Positions 11,972 to 23,222 of a stretch of DNA of 64,000 nucleotides are shown one piece after another. How positions within the stretch are numbered: the stretch's first letter is position 1; the number at the start of each line of letters is the position of its first letter. The notes beneath the pieces were generated by a model. That model was not told the DNA's origin. It worked only from the letters and a program-made list of their open reading frames with translations, and did no database searches. The position numbers and the translations under genes were made by a program. The DNA is from Anniella stebbinsi (lineage: Eukaryota > Chordata > Lepidosauria > Squamata > Anniellidae). Location of the stretch: NCBI GenBank assembly GCA_029215795.1, contig JARDYH010000007.1:79061763-79125762 (forward strand), given 5' to 3'.

Positions 11972-12267
11972 AATAAGCAACTGGGGGGGGAGGAAACAAT
12001 CGTCAGTTGTATTGACTATCGTGTTGTCCAAATGCTGCCATAGTCAACTCAGCGCTGATCCTAATCCACACCTCAGTTGATTACTTATTACCATGTTGTG
12101 TGGGGAGCACCCCCTAGATGAACAACTGTAAAGTTGATTATTACCCCACCATTGACTATTGTGTTGTCCGAATTCAGCCATAGTCTATTGCAATCCTTCC
12201 ATGGAGACAGTGGACAGCCAATTCCCCCAGTAGCTGAGCCAGGAGTTTGGGAATTCTCTTCATTTAG

Positions 12268-12405
12268 AACAGTCTTTCTCAACTTGGGTCCCTCCTCCAG
12301 ATGCCATTGGACTACAACTCCCATCAGGCCCTGACAGCATGCCAATGATCAGGGATGATGGGAGTTAAAGTCTGGAAGGGAACCCGGGTTGGGGGAAGGC
12401 TGACA
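12268..12405. repeat. Foldback family A
   Basis: CTCAACTTGGGTCCCTCCTC through GGACTACAACTCCCATCAGG pairs with GATGATGGGAGTTAAAGTCT and GAACCCGGGTTGGGG. Confidence 0.75.
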
Positions 12406-12409
12406 TAGA

Positions 12410-13270
12410 GCGAGGAAGGAGCAAGAGGGGAAGGCATTTAATGTGTCCTAAACCAGAAGAGAAAATATTCTCGGGTGCCTGAAAAAACTTTTATTATATC
12501 CAAATCCATTTCAGAAAGGACTGCCCTTCCTCAGGAACCACTGATCTTTCTCCAAATGTGTCATGAAGGATCTTTCCAAGGCTTCTTCTGTCTTCAAATG
12601 CTCCAGCCTGGCATTGTCAGGATGAAGACACAACCCAAACGGAACTGGGGTGGACCTGGCCGAACGAGATGCTATGAAAGAAGGAATCCTAGGATGAAGG
12701 ATTGAGAGAAAGCAGGCCTGTAGCTGTGGGAGGGCCTGTCCCCCTAACTTTTCTCTGTCCTCTTATTAACAAACAAAACAAATTTCAAAAGTCTACAATT
12801 TTGTCTTTAAAAGGCATGTAAACCAAATGCAAACCCCCGTATTTTGGGGCACCCCCAACTTTTAGGCTGGCTATGGGCCTGGATGTCATGGCAAGTAGAA
12901 GGCATTGAGGGAATTGGAATAAGCGCACAGTAGAAGGCGGAGAACTGGCCCAGGGAGTTGCCCGTCTGCCCTGAAGTTGGTCCTTCTCCATCTCCTGCGT
13001 GGCATCCTTTCCTCCCCCACCTGCCATTGTGCCCCGGAAGGAGGTTGTTCCAGTGCTGATCTGTACACGCTCCCCTCAAACAGCCAGGCTGCAGAGCGAA
13101 TTCTGCTTAGCTGCTGGGACTATATTTAGATCCCTGTGAAAGGGGTTAGCGAGTTGCCTGGAGCCACCAGAGCATCTAAGGAGGATGTCAGTGTAACAGC
13201 AGTTGGGGATAAAAAATAATAACCAAGAGCTTTAAGTAAATCCTTTGGACTGAGCTGTGCGCTGGTGACA
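12410..13270. other. No gene seen
   Basis: Moderately GC-rich sequence. Open frames are short and lack splice signals or recognisable domains. Confidence 0.55.
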
Positions 13271-13273
13271 GCG

Positions 13274-13294
13274 GTGGTGGTGGTGGTGGGGTGT

Positions 13295-13328
<34 letters not shown>
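13274..13328. repeat. (GGT)n(GT)n microsatellite
   Basis: Six GGT units run into about 18 GT units. Confidence 0.95.
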
Positions 13329-13820
13329 CATGCACAGTGAAAGCAGCCTCAGATTCCAGCTTGGCCTGGAAGTGTCGCTAGTGTGTGAGTTGGCATCTCC
13401 TCTCCACTGGAGGGGAAGCTGAAGGGCCATCCAGATTCATGCCTGGGTTATGGGAAAGGAGAGCTGCAAGCCGGCAGCCATTCCCCACTTCCTATTGCCC
13501 TGCAGATTGCACAGTCACAGTCTAAAAAGCAGGTTCGCCCTCTCCCATATCAGTAGCCTCCATCAGTGGCGCCCCGAGGACAGGACTTCGGGGCAGAGGT
13601 CTAGGGCCGCTCTCTGCAGAACAAGTAGGGCAGGAGGCCTACAGGCAGCAGAGCTGGCTACTACATTCTGAAGTAAATGAAGTCATCCTATCTAAAGGAG
13701 GAGAGGCGGAAGACCATTAGCCCCCATCCTATCTCATGGGGGACTTCGTTTCCCCAGGCACATATTTTGTTATTTAATTTACACATACATAGACCTAAAA
13801 TTAACAGGTAGCCAATGGTG

Positions 13821-13821
<1 letters not shown>

Positions 13822-13861
<40 letters not shown>
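13822..13861. repeat. (GT)20 microsatellite
   Basis: An uninterrupted GT run. Confidence 0.95.
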
Positions 13862-13865
<4 letters not shown>

Positions 13866-14279
13866 AATATGCCAGACATTGTAGCCATAGCCAGTGATGT
13901 GTTGTGGGTCCATTTGGAGAGTAGAGTGCCAGAATGGAAAAGGTACCTGTTCCACACGTGCCAGAAAGAACTGTTATGTCCCTAGGTGCAGCAAAGAGTG
14001 CAAGACATTCTAAACCTTAGTGCGAGCATCAGGTCTGATGCACATGTTCTAGTTTGTGTACACCAACCTTTGTCTCCACCTGTGCAACCCTCTGGATCAA
14101 AAGGACGCTGTCACTTCTGTGCTAGAGCAGCAGATAAGGAAGCTGCCAGGCAGTGGGAGGCTGTGGGAGGTTGGCTTTTAAGGAGCAGTGCATCACTGAA
14201 GTCCATCAGTCAAATAGATCTTGAGGGTGGGCCTATGAGTAAGAAGAGCATAAATTAAGAAAACGCAGATTTCAATTCT

Positions 14280-14412
14280 CATTCACGATTATGAGCTCAT
14301 TGGTGATCTGGGGTCAATCATTCTATCCCTCTCAACTTAACCCATCTAACAGGTTTGTTGTGGAGATATCCTGAGCTCCTTGGAGGAAAGACAGGATAAA
14401 AATGCAATGAAC
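14280..14412 (+). repeat. tRNA-derived SINE type 2, 3' part
   Basis: GGGGTCAATCATTCTATCCC, AACAGGTTTGTTGTGGAGAT and CTCCTTGGAGGAAAGACAGG match the SINE type 2 body. Confidence 0.6.
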
Positions 14413-15057
14413 AAACTACCATCAGCTTCCAAAGAAGGAGCAAGATTAAATCCCACTGGGGAAAGTGAGAATTATCATACATTTGAGAGCGTGTGTGTGT
14501 TCAAATGTACTCATATTTTTTTTCGAAAAAAATAATAATTAAATGCATGTCATAACTCCTACCACTGACAATGTTATATATAGCCAGTGTGAACTAACAA
14601 TTTTTTTTTTTTTTTTAAACCAGAGAGACTGGGGGTGGGGGGGATGGCGTAGTTCCACCGCAACAAAGTGATGACTGGAAACTGCTACAACAGATAAAAC
14701 CTCAACAATATTGCTCAATACTGAGCAATATTGATGTGTTGAGTCATCTGTTGTTTTAAAACATGGTCTATATACTGAGTTTTTTGCTTTTTTAAAAAAA
14801 GGCCCTTTCTTAAAGGTCCTTGTCTATTTCACATGTAATTTGTCAATTTCACTAGCAATCAGGGCCCAGCAGGGTCGGACACAAAAGGCATGGTCCAGGA
14901 AAGTTATCATCTCCGTTGGCATCAATGGAGGCCTTTTCTCTTTTTTTTTAACCTGGGCAGGGGGGATTTGGGGAAGCAAATGTTGGCAGTGGGGGCTGGG
15001 GGCTGCAATGTCAGTAGGGTGGTGAATCTGAATGAAACCGGGAGCGGATTCACTGCC

Positions 15058-15088
15058 CCACTGACACCAGAGCCACCAGCCTCCACTG
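15058..15088. repeat. Right-end fragment of the same hAT family
   Basis: CACCAGAGCCACCAGCCTCC followed by ACTG matches the terminal inverted repeat of the 8683-9294 element. Its other end was not located. Confidence 0.5.
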
Positions 15089-15649
15089 AAAGGTGGTAGT
15101 GGTGAGCTTAATCTTCCCCTCTAGGTGTACAGTGGTCACAACCCGAATCAGGGCCACGCAAACACTTATTCAGGGGGCCATGTGTTGTCCACCCCTGTGC
15201 TTCGGACTCAGTGGCACATGAGGCCTTCGTAGGCAAGAATGTTGGCCCTTTGATGGGGTCTGGTTCAGGGCCGAAAGTCACTGAGGGTCCAGATTAGGGG
15301 GACTTGAGTTTTGAGGCTTATGGCTGCTGGACGCAGGCACAGTGGTGTCAGGGAGCAGATGTGGTGCTTCTATGAGTAGATCTGCTGCTGTCACTTGACC
15401 CTTCTCACTCTGAGCCAGTTGTTGCTGGATGCCTGGGTCACAACAGGTCCCATGTTACGAGTAGATGGCAGAGATGGGTCCCTTCAAAAGTTGAATATGG
15501 CTGTACTGTCCAGCAGGGAAAAGAGCAGCTTCCATGACAAGACCGTTAAGGCAGCCAAGTTGCTAGAGATGGTGAACAGAGACAAGCAGCTGGTCAAAAG
15601 AGATATTGCACCCGCATGTTCCAGTCAATCTTCCCTGGATCTGAGTCTG

Positions 15650-15661
15650 GATAGGATAGAT

Positions 15662-15718
<57 letters not shown>
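15650..15718. repeat. (GATA)n microsatellite, first array
   Basis: About 15 GATA units; a second array follows after 92 bases of degenerate GATA-like sequence. Confidence 0.95.
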
Positions 15719-15809
15719 TCTTGAGTCCAGATAGATGCTCTTGGATAGAGAGACAGCCAGATACTCTGGATAGATGCCCTGGATAGAATCTCTGGATAGA
15801 CAGCTGCTC

Positions 15810-15810
<1 letters not shown>

Positions 15811-15880
<70 letters not shown>
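15811..15880. repeat. (GATA)n microsatellite, second array
   Basis: About 17 GATA units. Confidence 0.95.
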
Positions 15881-15949
15881 CAGCCAATGGATTAAACAAC
15901 CAACACACCAACCAGTTCTACTTTTGATCAAACCCCATAAATTAGCTGT

Positions 15950-16078
15950 CCCCAACCTAGTGCCCTCCAGATGTATTGGACTGCACATCCCATCATTCCA
16001 AGATGGGAACTGCAGTCCAAGAGGTAATGACAGTTGCAGTTCCATCACATCTGGAAGGTACCAGCATGGGGAAGGCTA
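15950..16078. repeat. Foldback family A
   Basis: CCCCAACCTAGTGCCCTCCA at the left pairs with CATCTGGAAGGTACCAGCAT and GGGGAAGGCT at the right. Confidence 0.7.
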
Positions 16079-16079
16079 A

Positions 16080-17650
16080 GGACATTTTCATTTCTGCTTG
16101 CATTCACTGTAGAGCTGCTTAGAAGGGTGGGAAGAAGCTTTTCTGTAAAAATAACCAGAAAATGGGGGGGGGGGGGAAATGACCTGTTGCTTGGGGATTA
16201 TGGGAGGGGGAGGGGGAGGGGATGGTGGAGGAGACACAGGGAAAGAAGCAAACAACACACAGCCAAAGGGATGATAAAAAAGCTGCTGCCATTGCATCAA
16301 GCAGAACTGCCAAAAAACCTTAATCCACAACCCTGGCAGCAGAGAACAGCCATGTGTAAAAAGGCAGGTACCAAGTCTTGCGCCAGCAGGGAGGCAGGGC
16401 AGGAGGAAAGCACAGGGAGTGGGAAATGGGATCGAGACAGAGCTTGCAAGAGATGCAGAAGGCTGCTTTCCTCTTTCTATGCAGCATGGTGTGTGTGTGG
16501 GGGGGGGGGGAGGAAATGGCCCAGTGCTAGGCCCTGTTAGCTAGGGTGAAAGCTCCAATGCCTGCCTTCCCCCCCCTCCAATTCCAAGCGTTTGGTAGAT
16601 CCGGCAGGCGAATCAGGCAGGCAACTAACAGTCGGCTGATACCCAGAGCATCCTGAGATCGGTTCAGCCAAGGAGAGGGAAATGCTTCAGGGGAGGGAAA
16701 CCATGGTGGTGGAGACTGTCTGGGCACCGTGAAGACCCATTTCCTTGCTCTCTTCATCCCGGACACCCACCTCCTTGGAGATCAGCCCTCTCCATTTCTC
16801 CACAGTTCAGCCGGTAAGAGTGTCAGCTTGCGCTCCCTGCCCTTGATATGGAGGGGCTGGGATTTTTTGTGTGTGGAGAAAGGTGGGAGGGAGGAATCAG
16901 AAGGAAGGGGGAGGGGGAAACGTTACAGGTGGCTATTCTGGGGGCTGCTGTTGGGGATGCTTCAAGTCGGCAGAATGCAGAAAGGTATTCCTGAACCATC
17001 CAGGTAGTCAGTGGATGTTCCATGGAGATTAAAGAACAAAAGAGATGAGAGAGACAGAGAACAGATGCACTTGGCTTCCATAGGAAAGCATGGGTGTGCA
17101 ATGCAAGGCATCCAAACTTTCCCAACCACAACATGATGCTCACTTGCTGCTTCCATCTCCTCGGCCGTGGGTGTGCATTACCAGGAACTTATACCTGTAT
17201 TGCAAATACAACACACACACACGCCCCTTCCCAGGAGATGGATTGAAATTCCAATTGAAGTGATGGTGATGAGAAGGGAGTCCAACCCACACCTCTGCAA
17301 GGGCAAGCAAGAGCAGATGTCCCTTTTCTAGTTGCTTCCTCCAAAATCGCGCGGTGGCGCTTTCCTGGACACATCTGAAAGAGACAGTTGTCCTCCTGGG
17401 TGCTTTGGTTACAGTGAGCTCAGAAATTGGCTTTGGGTAGGAGGGAAGGTATTTATGACCAGGTGCTTCTTTGGAACAGGAGGTTGGAAGGTTCAGGTGA
17501 ATGCAGAGAGGGGTTGTTGCATCAGAGCCGAAGTTGGGATGGTGGCGGAATCTTTTCGACATGAAGTCCATGTCATTTTTCAGAGTTTGTATAAATAGGC
17601 AACTGCACCAAACAACATGTTTTCATTTTAATCCCCCCCCCCTCTCTCTT
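16080..17650. other. No gene seen
   Basis: G-rich runs and CA repeats. The 168-codon plus frame at 16034 runs through repeat and poly-G sequence and resembles nothing I know. Confidence 0.55.
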
Positions 17651-17679
17651 TTTCACACACACACACAGAGGCTGGATTT

Positions 17680-17966
17680 GCGCGACATATTAGGCAACGG
17701 AGGGGGAGATAGCGTACTGACTGTGCATTAGATAGGCGGTGCTCCCCACACGACACGTTGCTCTGCCGTCCTTTGAGCGGCTGAAAGTTCCGGCGTCCAT
17801 CTTGGCTGCAGCGTCTCCTCCCTCCCCCTCCCTCAGTCCTCCAGCCGTATCCCAGCATGCACCGCAATTTCTGCCGGCTGTATCAGAGCAGCCAGGGGTT
17901 TTCGGCTACTCCGGCCGGCAGAACTCTATGCCCACATGGGATAGTGCATGGAGAGAGGGGGGGGTT
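17680..17966. promoter_or_regulatory. CpG-rich segment, candidate promoter of the PKI-like gene
   Basis: The stretch has many CpGs (GCGGCTGAAAGTTCCGGCG), a YY1-like CCATCTTGG and no TATA box. It lies 5.1 kb before the PKI coding exon, whose 7-nt leader requires an upstream noncoding exon. Part may instead be transposon sequence. Confidence 0.25.
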
Positions 17967-18168
17967 GGTTTCGGACGACACTTTAAACAACGGGCTTTGG
18001 GCTAAACAACGTGCAAGCCCGTTGTTTCCCTCTGTTGCTTAAATGGGCAGAATAGCATACCGTCAGTTGTGTGTGCATGGTGTGTAACCCTCCACACGAC
18101 ACAATAAGCAACACAACTGGCAGTTGCCTCTTCCCCCCCCCATTGATTATTGTGTCGTCCGAAACAGC
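17967..18168. mobile_element. Hairpin MITE related to family C
   Basis: It has termini GGTTTCGGACGACAC and GTGTCGTCCGAAACAGCC, with a middle that shares CCACACGACACAATAAGCAAC with family C. Its interior differs from the 27.9-kb copy. Confidence 0.7.
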
Positions 18169-18169
18169 C

Positions 18170-19055
18170 ACAGTCTTTCTTGCTAACTCATCACAATCCA
18201 AAATTGCCCAACCTCATTTAGGCTCACATGATCCAACCCCAAGATCCACTCCCTGGATTGTACCAGGACCCTACATTTCACAAACTCTCCCACCTGCGTT
18301 CTACTTCTGCCCAAACGAAGCCTATGCTCTCCTTCTGCCCCAAATTTAAAAATGAAAGATGGCAGCAGTAAGACATCACAGAAAGTTTGTCCTCCACCAC
18401 CACCACCCCAATGTAAAAGGGAGAAAGACAGTCCTTTCCACTGCTGAAGCGCCCACCCCCCATTCAGGCTGAACCTTTGTCCTGTCAAAGTTTGATCCAG
18501 CACTGCTATTCGGTGTCCTGGCTAGGATGGGTGAGAAATTTGCTGGCTTCACATTTGAATGCAAACGTATCAGATTTGCATTTCCTGAAGCTGCACAGAA
18601 ACTGGAACACAAGTTATATGGTGACATTCACACTTTCCTGAATTTTGCAATGCAGGTCACAAATTCAAAAGATGCACCCAAAAATATGTTCAATGCGGGG
18701 AAAAGGGTGCACAAAATTCATATACTGAGGGAAACAGCACAAAAAATGTGTATGTATTACGGGGAATGAGTGCACAAAAGGACATTATAGAAGGGAAATG
18801 ACTTTGAAAAAAATGTGTATATTTGGAAAAAAATGCATACAAAAATATGTATATTAGGAAAAATGAGCTTGAACATACATATGGATTTTCATGTGGACAT
18901 TTTAGTGGAGGAAGGGCAAACTGATGCAGAAAATGGGACGGCACGAACGTAATGTTGGAAAAACTGAACAGAATGGAACAAAATCTTTCTTCAGAGATTT
19001 TAATTTCTAGAGATCTGACAGAGGGGCTGGACTCTGAAGGATTCTAGTACACACG
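18170..19055. other. No gene seen
   Basis: AT-rich in the second half, with repeated AAAATGTGTAT-like phrases. Nothing coding. Confidence 0.55.
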
Positions 19056-19059
19056 CCAG

Positions 19060-19262
19060 CCAGGTTAGAGTGTTGGGCTAGGACTTGGGAGATCTGGGTT
19101 CAAATCCCCACTTGGCCATGAAGCTCACTGGGTGACTTTGGGCCAGGCATTGACCCTCAGTCTAAACTCCTTTACAGAGCTGTTTTGAGGATAAGAGGGG
19201 AGCAGAGGGGTCATGGAGACTCCTTGGAGGAAAGGTGGGGTATAAATGTAACAAACAAATGA
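19060..19262 (+). repeat. SINE type 2, near complete
   Basis: GTTAGAGTGTTGGGCTAGGA and GGGTTCAAATCCCCACTTGG (B box) are followed by GAAGCTCACTGGGTGACTTT and GGTGGGGTATAAATGTAACA. Confidence 0.8.
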
Positions 19263-19816
19263 TATTTTAAAGAATTAAAGGCACCCCAATATCTCCCCAG
19301 AAGGCAAAATCGGGACAATGCTTCTTCAGGAACAGGTACCAGAAAATATGGACTGTCCCTGGTACACAAGATCAGTAGAAGCATATGCTGTGTGGTCTCT
19401 TTGATGCTTAAATTGGCTCCAAGGGCTGAGTCACGCATACCTGGCTACCACTTGATCTTTTACCACTTTGATTCGTCAACATTTGAGAACTCTCAACCAG
19501 AAGTGTGAACAGTCTCCCCTGAAAAGCCTCGTGCCTGAGTTGACACCATGTCATATGACAGGTCTATCCATCACGATTCATGCGCGATGGCTCATTCACT
19601 TGCTGCAGAGCATGTACACAGATCAGAAGAGGTTCAGAAGAGAAGGTGGTCACCAGCTGTACAGAAAACAAGTCATTTGTGGAAAGCGCAGAGGAACAGA
19701 AGATGTTTTTAGCTAGAGGTGGGAAGACTGGCATGGGGGGGGGGGGAGCAGCGGGAAATATGATAGCCCTGTTCAAACAGGAGGGCTGCCCTCACAGGGT
19801 TGGGCTGGATCTAATG

Positions 19817-20156
19817 TAGAGATGGAGAACCTCAGGCCCATGTGCCAAATCTGGCCTTCTTTGAAGCCAAATCCAGCCCTCCAAGTAGCCCAGATGGCCT
19901 CATCCCTTCTCCCTCAACCACTGCTCAGTTGGTGCTTTCATTCACCTTTCTCCCCAATTCTAAAAAGTTGAAGGTTTAATTACTGGTAGGAAGAGCAGGA
20001 AGCTACAATATGCTGGTCTGTTGTTGTTGTTGTTGTTGTTTTGCATTTTGGCCCCACCTCCTCTGCCTTTAGCCCCACCCATCACTGGAATGTGCTCCAC
20101 AGGATCTTCTCCAAAATTAAATCTGGCTATCAGGCTGAAAAAGGTTTTCCACCTCT
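19817..20156 (+). repeat. Dispersed repeat, possible hAT remnant
   Basis: GGCCCATGTGCCAAATCTGG through CTATCAGGCTGAAAAAGG and CCACCTCTGGTCT. It resembles 24040-24235, which ends CACAGGCTGAAACAGGTGAT and CCCCTGGTCT. No ORF. Confidence 0.45.
20021..20041. repeat. (TTG)7 microsatellite
   Basis: Seven TTG units inside the 19.8-kb dispersed repeat. Confidence 0.9.
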
Positions 20157-20480
20157 GGTCTAATGGGCCTAAGTTGCAGGAAGGTAGCTTTGGGTTGAAC
20201 ATTAGGAGAAACATCTTAATGGTAAGAAGGGTTCAACAATGGAACCAGTTACCAGGAAATGGGGACTGTCCCTCACTGAAGGTCTTTCCAGCCGATGGAT
20301 TTAAGGTGCAATCCTACAGCTGGCTGGGGAATGCTGGCAGTTGTAGGACTTTTTTCTCCTAAGCATGCACAGGATTGTGCTCTTAGTTTAGGATTTCCTT
20401 ATAATCTTTAGTTTAGGAATTCCTGCATTGAGCAGGGGCTTGGACTAGATGGCGTATAAAGCTCTATGAGTCTAAGAAGG
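20157..20480 (+). mobile_element. CR1-type LINE 3' fragment
   Basis: GTTGAACATTAGGAGAAACA, CAATGGAACCAGTTACCAGG and GAGCAGGGGCTTGGACTAGA are standard CR1 tail phrases. A family B foldback interrupts it at 20306-20384. Confidence 0.8.
20306..20384. repeat. Foldback family B inserted in a CR1 tail
   Basis: GTGCAATCCTACAGCTGGCT through TTGTAGGACTTTTTTCTCCT and GCACAGGATTGTGCTC. CR1 sequence resumes at TTTAGGATTTCC on the right. Confidence 0.7.
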
Positions 20481-20749
20481 TTAATGAGAGTGTGTGAACT
20501 GGCCTGAGAAGCACATAAAGAGAATATGGGATTGCTCCATTTTACATGTTGCACTCCAGTGGCATACCTGATGCTTTGAAAAGAGAAACTGAATGCTTTG
20601 GGGAGGATTGCTATTTCACCAAGGTTAGCATTCTGGCTGCAGTGACTAATAGAAAAATCTGGATTGTGGTCTTTGGTTGCTTGGTATATCAGAAGACTAT
20701 TCCAGGGCATTCCTGTGAAATGATCCAATTTTCAACAGCAGATATAGGG

Positions 20750-20875
20750 TTGGATCCAGACTTAGTCATAAGTAGAGTAGACTCATTGAAACCAATGAGG
20801 TTTAAATCAGTAATGACTAGCTGAAGTCCCTTTGATTTCAATGGCTCAGCTCTAAGTATGACTAAGGCTGGAGTG
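20750..20875. repeat. Foldback with AGTAGACTCATTGAAA core
   Basis: TAGTCATAAGTAGAGTAGAC at the left pairs partly with CAGCTCTAAGTATGACTAAG at the right. A similar foldback is at 36390-36480. Confidence 0.5.
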
Positions 20876-20879
20876 GACA

Positions 20880-20985
20880 GCAAGATCTCCAGATGTTGTA
20901 GACGTCAACTCCCAACATTCCTGCCCATTGGCCATGTTGCAGGGACTTCTGGGAGTTGAAGTCCAAAACGTCTGGAGATCTACCT
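20880..20985. repeat. Foldback family A
   Basis: ATCTCCAGATGTTGTAGACG and CAACTCCCAACATTC pair with GGGAGTTGAAGTCC and AACGTCTGGAGATC. Confidence 0.75.
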
Positions 20986-21339
20986 CCTGCTCACCCCATC
21001 TTTAGAAAGCAAGTGTGTAATATGAAACCCAGTTATGGGAAACATCAACTGTGTACTTAGTGAATTACACAATGACCTTGTCATGGTTGGAGTAGCATCA
21101 GTGCCTCTCTTGGGCATCGTGTATCAATTGGCTGAAAAGGTGTGCGCATTCTAAAATGTTCCCCCTTGCAAACCAGGAGAAATTTGAATAAGGGACTATT
21201 TTTAGACTCTGGTATCTCTATCATTCCTTGATTCAACTGTCTGCAATTCAGCCAACATGTGGTGCTGAAAACCCAAAAATGCCATGCCAACTTCAGACAG
21301 TGTAGTCAAATCATCTCAATTTTATGGACATGTAGAACA

Positions 21340-21478
21340 AAGATAAGCAACCGAATGTGCCCTCCAGATTTTTCGGGTCCACAATTCCCACAAACTTCTG
21401 CCAGCATGGCCAATGGTCAGGGATTATGGCAGTTGTGGTCCAGAACATGTGGAGGACATTAAGTTCCCTACCCCGATG
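21340..21478. repeat. Foldback family A
   Basis: GCCCTCCAGATTTTTCGGGT and ACAATTCCC pair with GGCAGTTGTGGTCCAGAACA and TGTGGAGGACA. Confidence 0.7.
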
Positions 21479-21522
21479 TAGAAGATTCAGGCTTTATCAT
21501 AGAAGATTCAGGCTTTATCATA
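21479..21522. repeat. Tandem duplication, 21-base unit twice
   Basis: TAGAAGATTCAGGCTTTATCA occurs twice in a row, allowing for the shared base. Confidence 0.85.
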
Positions 21523-21597
21523 GTAGAATGTTATTTAACACTTCCTTTAACACAAACTTTTTTAATATGAAGTTTACTGTAGTGCTGGGACAGAAGG

Positions 21598-21712
21598 CAG
21601 ATCACAATCTTCTGATACATTGCTGGATCATTTGCAATAGATCAGCAAGGATCTCTGCTTCACAATTCTTTAACAATAGCAACAGGAAAAAGGTTTCTTT
21701 TTTTGTCCTCAC
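21598..21712 (+). repeat. Dispersed repeat shared with 34.7 kb
   Basis: ATAGATCAGCAAGGATCTCT and AACAATAGCAACAGGAAAAA parallel the phrases at 34,770-34,820 (AGTAGATCAGCAAGCATTTC, GACAATAACAGGAAC). Confidence 0.4.
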
Positions 21713-21892
21713 TAGTCTGATAGAATTCCTGATCTGCTGTAACTGAACTCTAGATTCATGCTTGAATATGCAGATCATCCCAATCTGTGACTACTGAGGG
21801 TAGAAGATGATTTGCATGGATTTCACAGACTTGTGGACTGTTTTTTTCTTTCTTTCTGGAATTTTATGAAAATTTAGCCATAGAAAAATATG

Positions 21893-21895
21893 TAA

Positions 21896-21932
<37 letters not shown>

Positions 21933-22005
21933 TATTTATTTATTACCTGCCTCTCCCAACGGATCGAGGTGGGGAACAGCATTAAACATAAAATACAAAA
22001 AAGCA
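21893..22005 (-). repeat. (TAA)n and LINE/SINE 3' tail, antisense
   Basis: About 12 TAA units are followed by TTTATTACCTGCCTCTCCCA and GGATCGAGGTGGGG, the complement of the tail seen at 54,740. Confidence 0.6.
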
Positions 22006-22354
22006 CCAGCTGCAAATGTGCATTTCCCCTATAGGCTAAAACATGAAATGTGCATTTGAGGGAGAATTGCATATTTTTTGCAAGTCCAAATTTGCGGAAA
22101 GGCAAATTTTCATATATGTGAATTTGCACAAATTTAGAGAATGGGGGAATCCAATTCTGCCAATGAGCAATATTGGGATGAAAGGCACCTGACAATCTAT
22201 GAAAAATCTATACATCCCTAGTACTTGCCATCTAAGTATAACACTTCATGCATCTGATATTGGGGGCACCATCCTCTTCTAACAGGGCCTTGTCTTAGGA
22301 AGTTGTCTTATAGTGAATCAGACCATTTATCCATCCAATTTAAATATTGTCTAA

Positions 22355-22505
22355 CTCAGGAGTGAGGAACCTCTAGTCTTCCAGAGGTTGTTGGACTCCC
22401 AATGCCTACCAACATGGCCAATGGCCAGGAATGATAGGAGTTTTAGTCCAGGGATGATGGGAGTGGTAGGCCAACTAAATCTGAAGGTCAACAGGTTCCC
22501 CAATA
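22355..22505. repeat. Foldback family A, rearranged
   Basis: It has the left-arm GGTTGTTGGACTCCC and two successive right arms (GGAGTTTTAGTCC, GGGAGTGGTAGGCC), suggesting a partial duplication inside the copy. Confidence 0.6.
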
Positions 22506-22671
22506 CTGACCAAGACTGACTGGTTGCTGATCTCCAGACTTCCAAACGGGTCTTTCCTTGCCCTACCTGGAGATACTGCTACCAGTCAAGTAAACAACAG
22601 TTGGCTAGATGGATGCATAATCTGGGAAGCATCCCATGTTCCTATCTTAGCATCATCAGTATTTTTGGGAA

Positions 22672-22852
22672 GGTCCATAACTCAGTGGTAGAGCACATGT
22701 TTTTTCTGGCAGAAGGTTCAAGATTCATTTCCCCAACATCTCCAGTTAAAGAAGGATCAGGTAGCAGAGAGCCACTGCTGCTCAGAATAGACAAAACTGG
22801 GCTAGTCTGACCCGGTATAAGCCAACTTCCTAGGTTTCTCTCTGGAAGATGC
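22672..22852 (+). repeat. tRNA-derived SINE, type 1
   Basis: The head CTCAGTGGTAGAGCACATG (A-box-like) and GGTTCAAGATTC (B-box-like) are followed by the body CATCTCCAGTTAAAG and TAAGCCAACTTCCTAGG. It ends about 220 bases before the PKI coding exon. Confidence 0.75.
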
Positions 22853-23070
22853 AGGTTTCAGACTCCTTGGTTTTCAGAACCATCTAGGACAAACATGCCC
22901 AAGAACTGATCTCCAGAGCCAGGAAATGCTGGTGGTGCCATTTAGATCTGAATGGCCCTGATGAATGGGGCAGGAGACCTAACTCACATCAGCTTTTTTC
23001 TTCTTCTTCTGCCTTATAGCCAGGTCACCAGAGAGTTTTGCCTGACCTGGAGCTTCCTGTGCTGTTTCAG

Positions 23071-23222
23071 GGGAAGTATGACTGAGGTGGAGCCTGTGTT
23101 GGATTTTGCATCATCTGGGCGCACCGGCCGAAGGAACGCCTTACCAGATATTCTGGGCTCACCAGCAGGGGTCAGTCCTACCGACTTACCACTGAAACTG
23201 GCAGAAATGACTTTAAACTCAG
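23071..23222 (+). CDS. PKI-like gene, coding exon 1 (7 nt of 5'UTR, then codons 1-48 plus one base)
   Basis: The acceptor CTGTTTCAG ends at 23070. The ATG at 23078 has A at -3, and coding runs to TCAG at 23222, followed by GTAGAT. The 145 coding bases hold the whole inhibitory segment and the nuclear export signal. The short leader before ATG implies an upstream noncoding exon and an intron in the 5'UTR. Confidence 0.93.

Larger units (their letters stand above)
9596..12186. mobile_element. Hairpin MITE (family C) split by the L1
   Basis: The left end at 9596 (TGAATTCGGACGACACAATA) and right end at 12,150-12,186 (CTATTGTGTTGTCCGAATTC) are inverted. The right part, 11972-12186, matches the uninterrupted copy at 27891-28166 closely. 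The L1 insertion explains the 2.3-kb separation of the ends. Confidence 0.85.

Noticed and set aside
15594..15911. Minus frame with repeated IYLS units
   Set aside because: It is the translation of the GATA arrays only.
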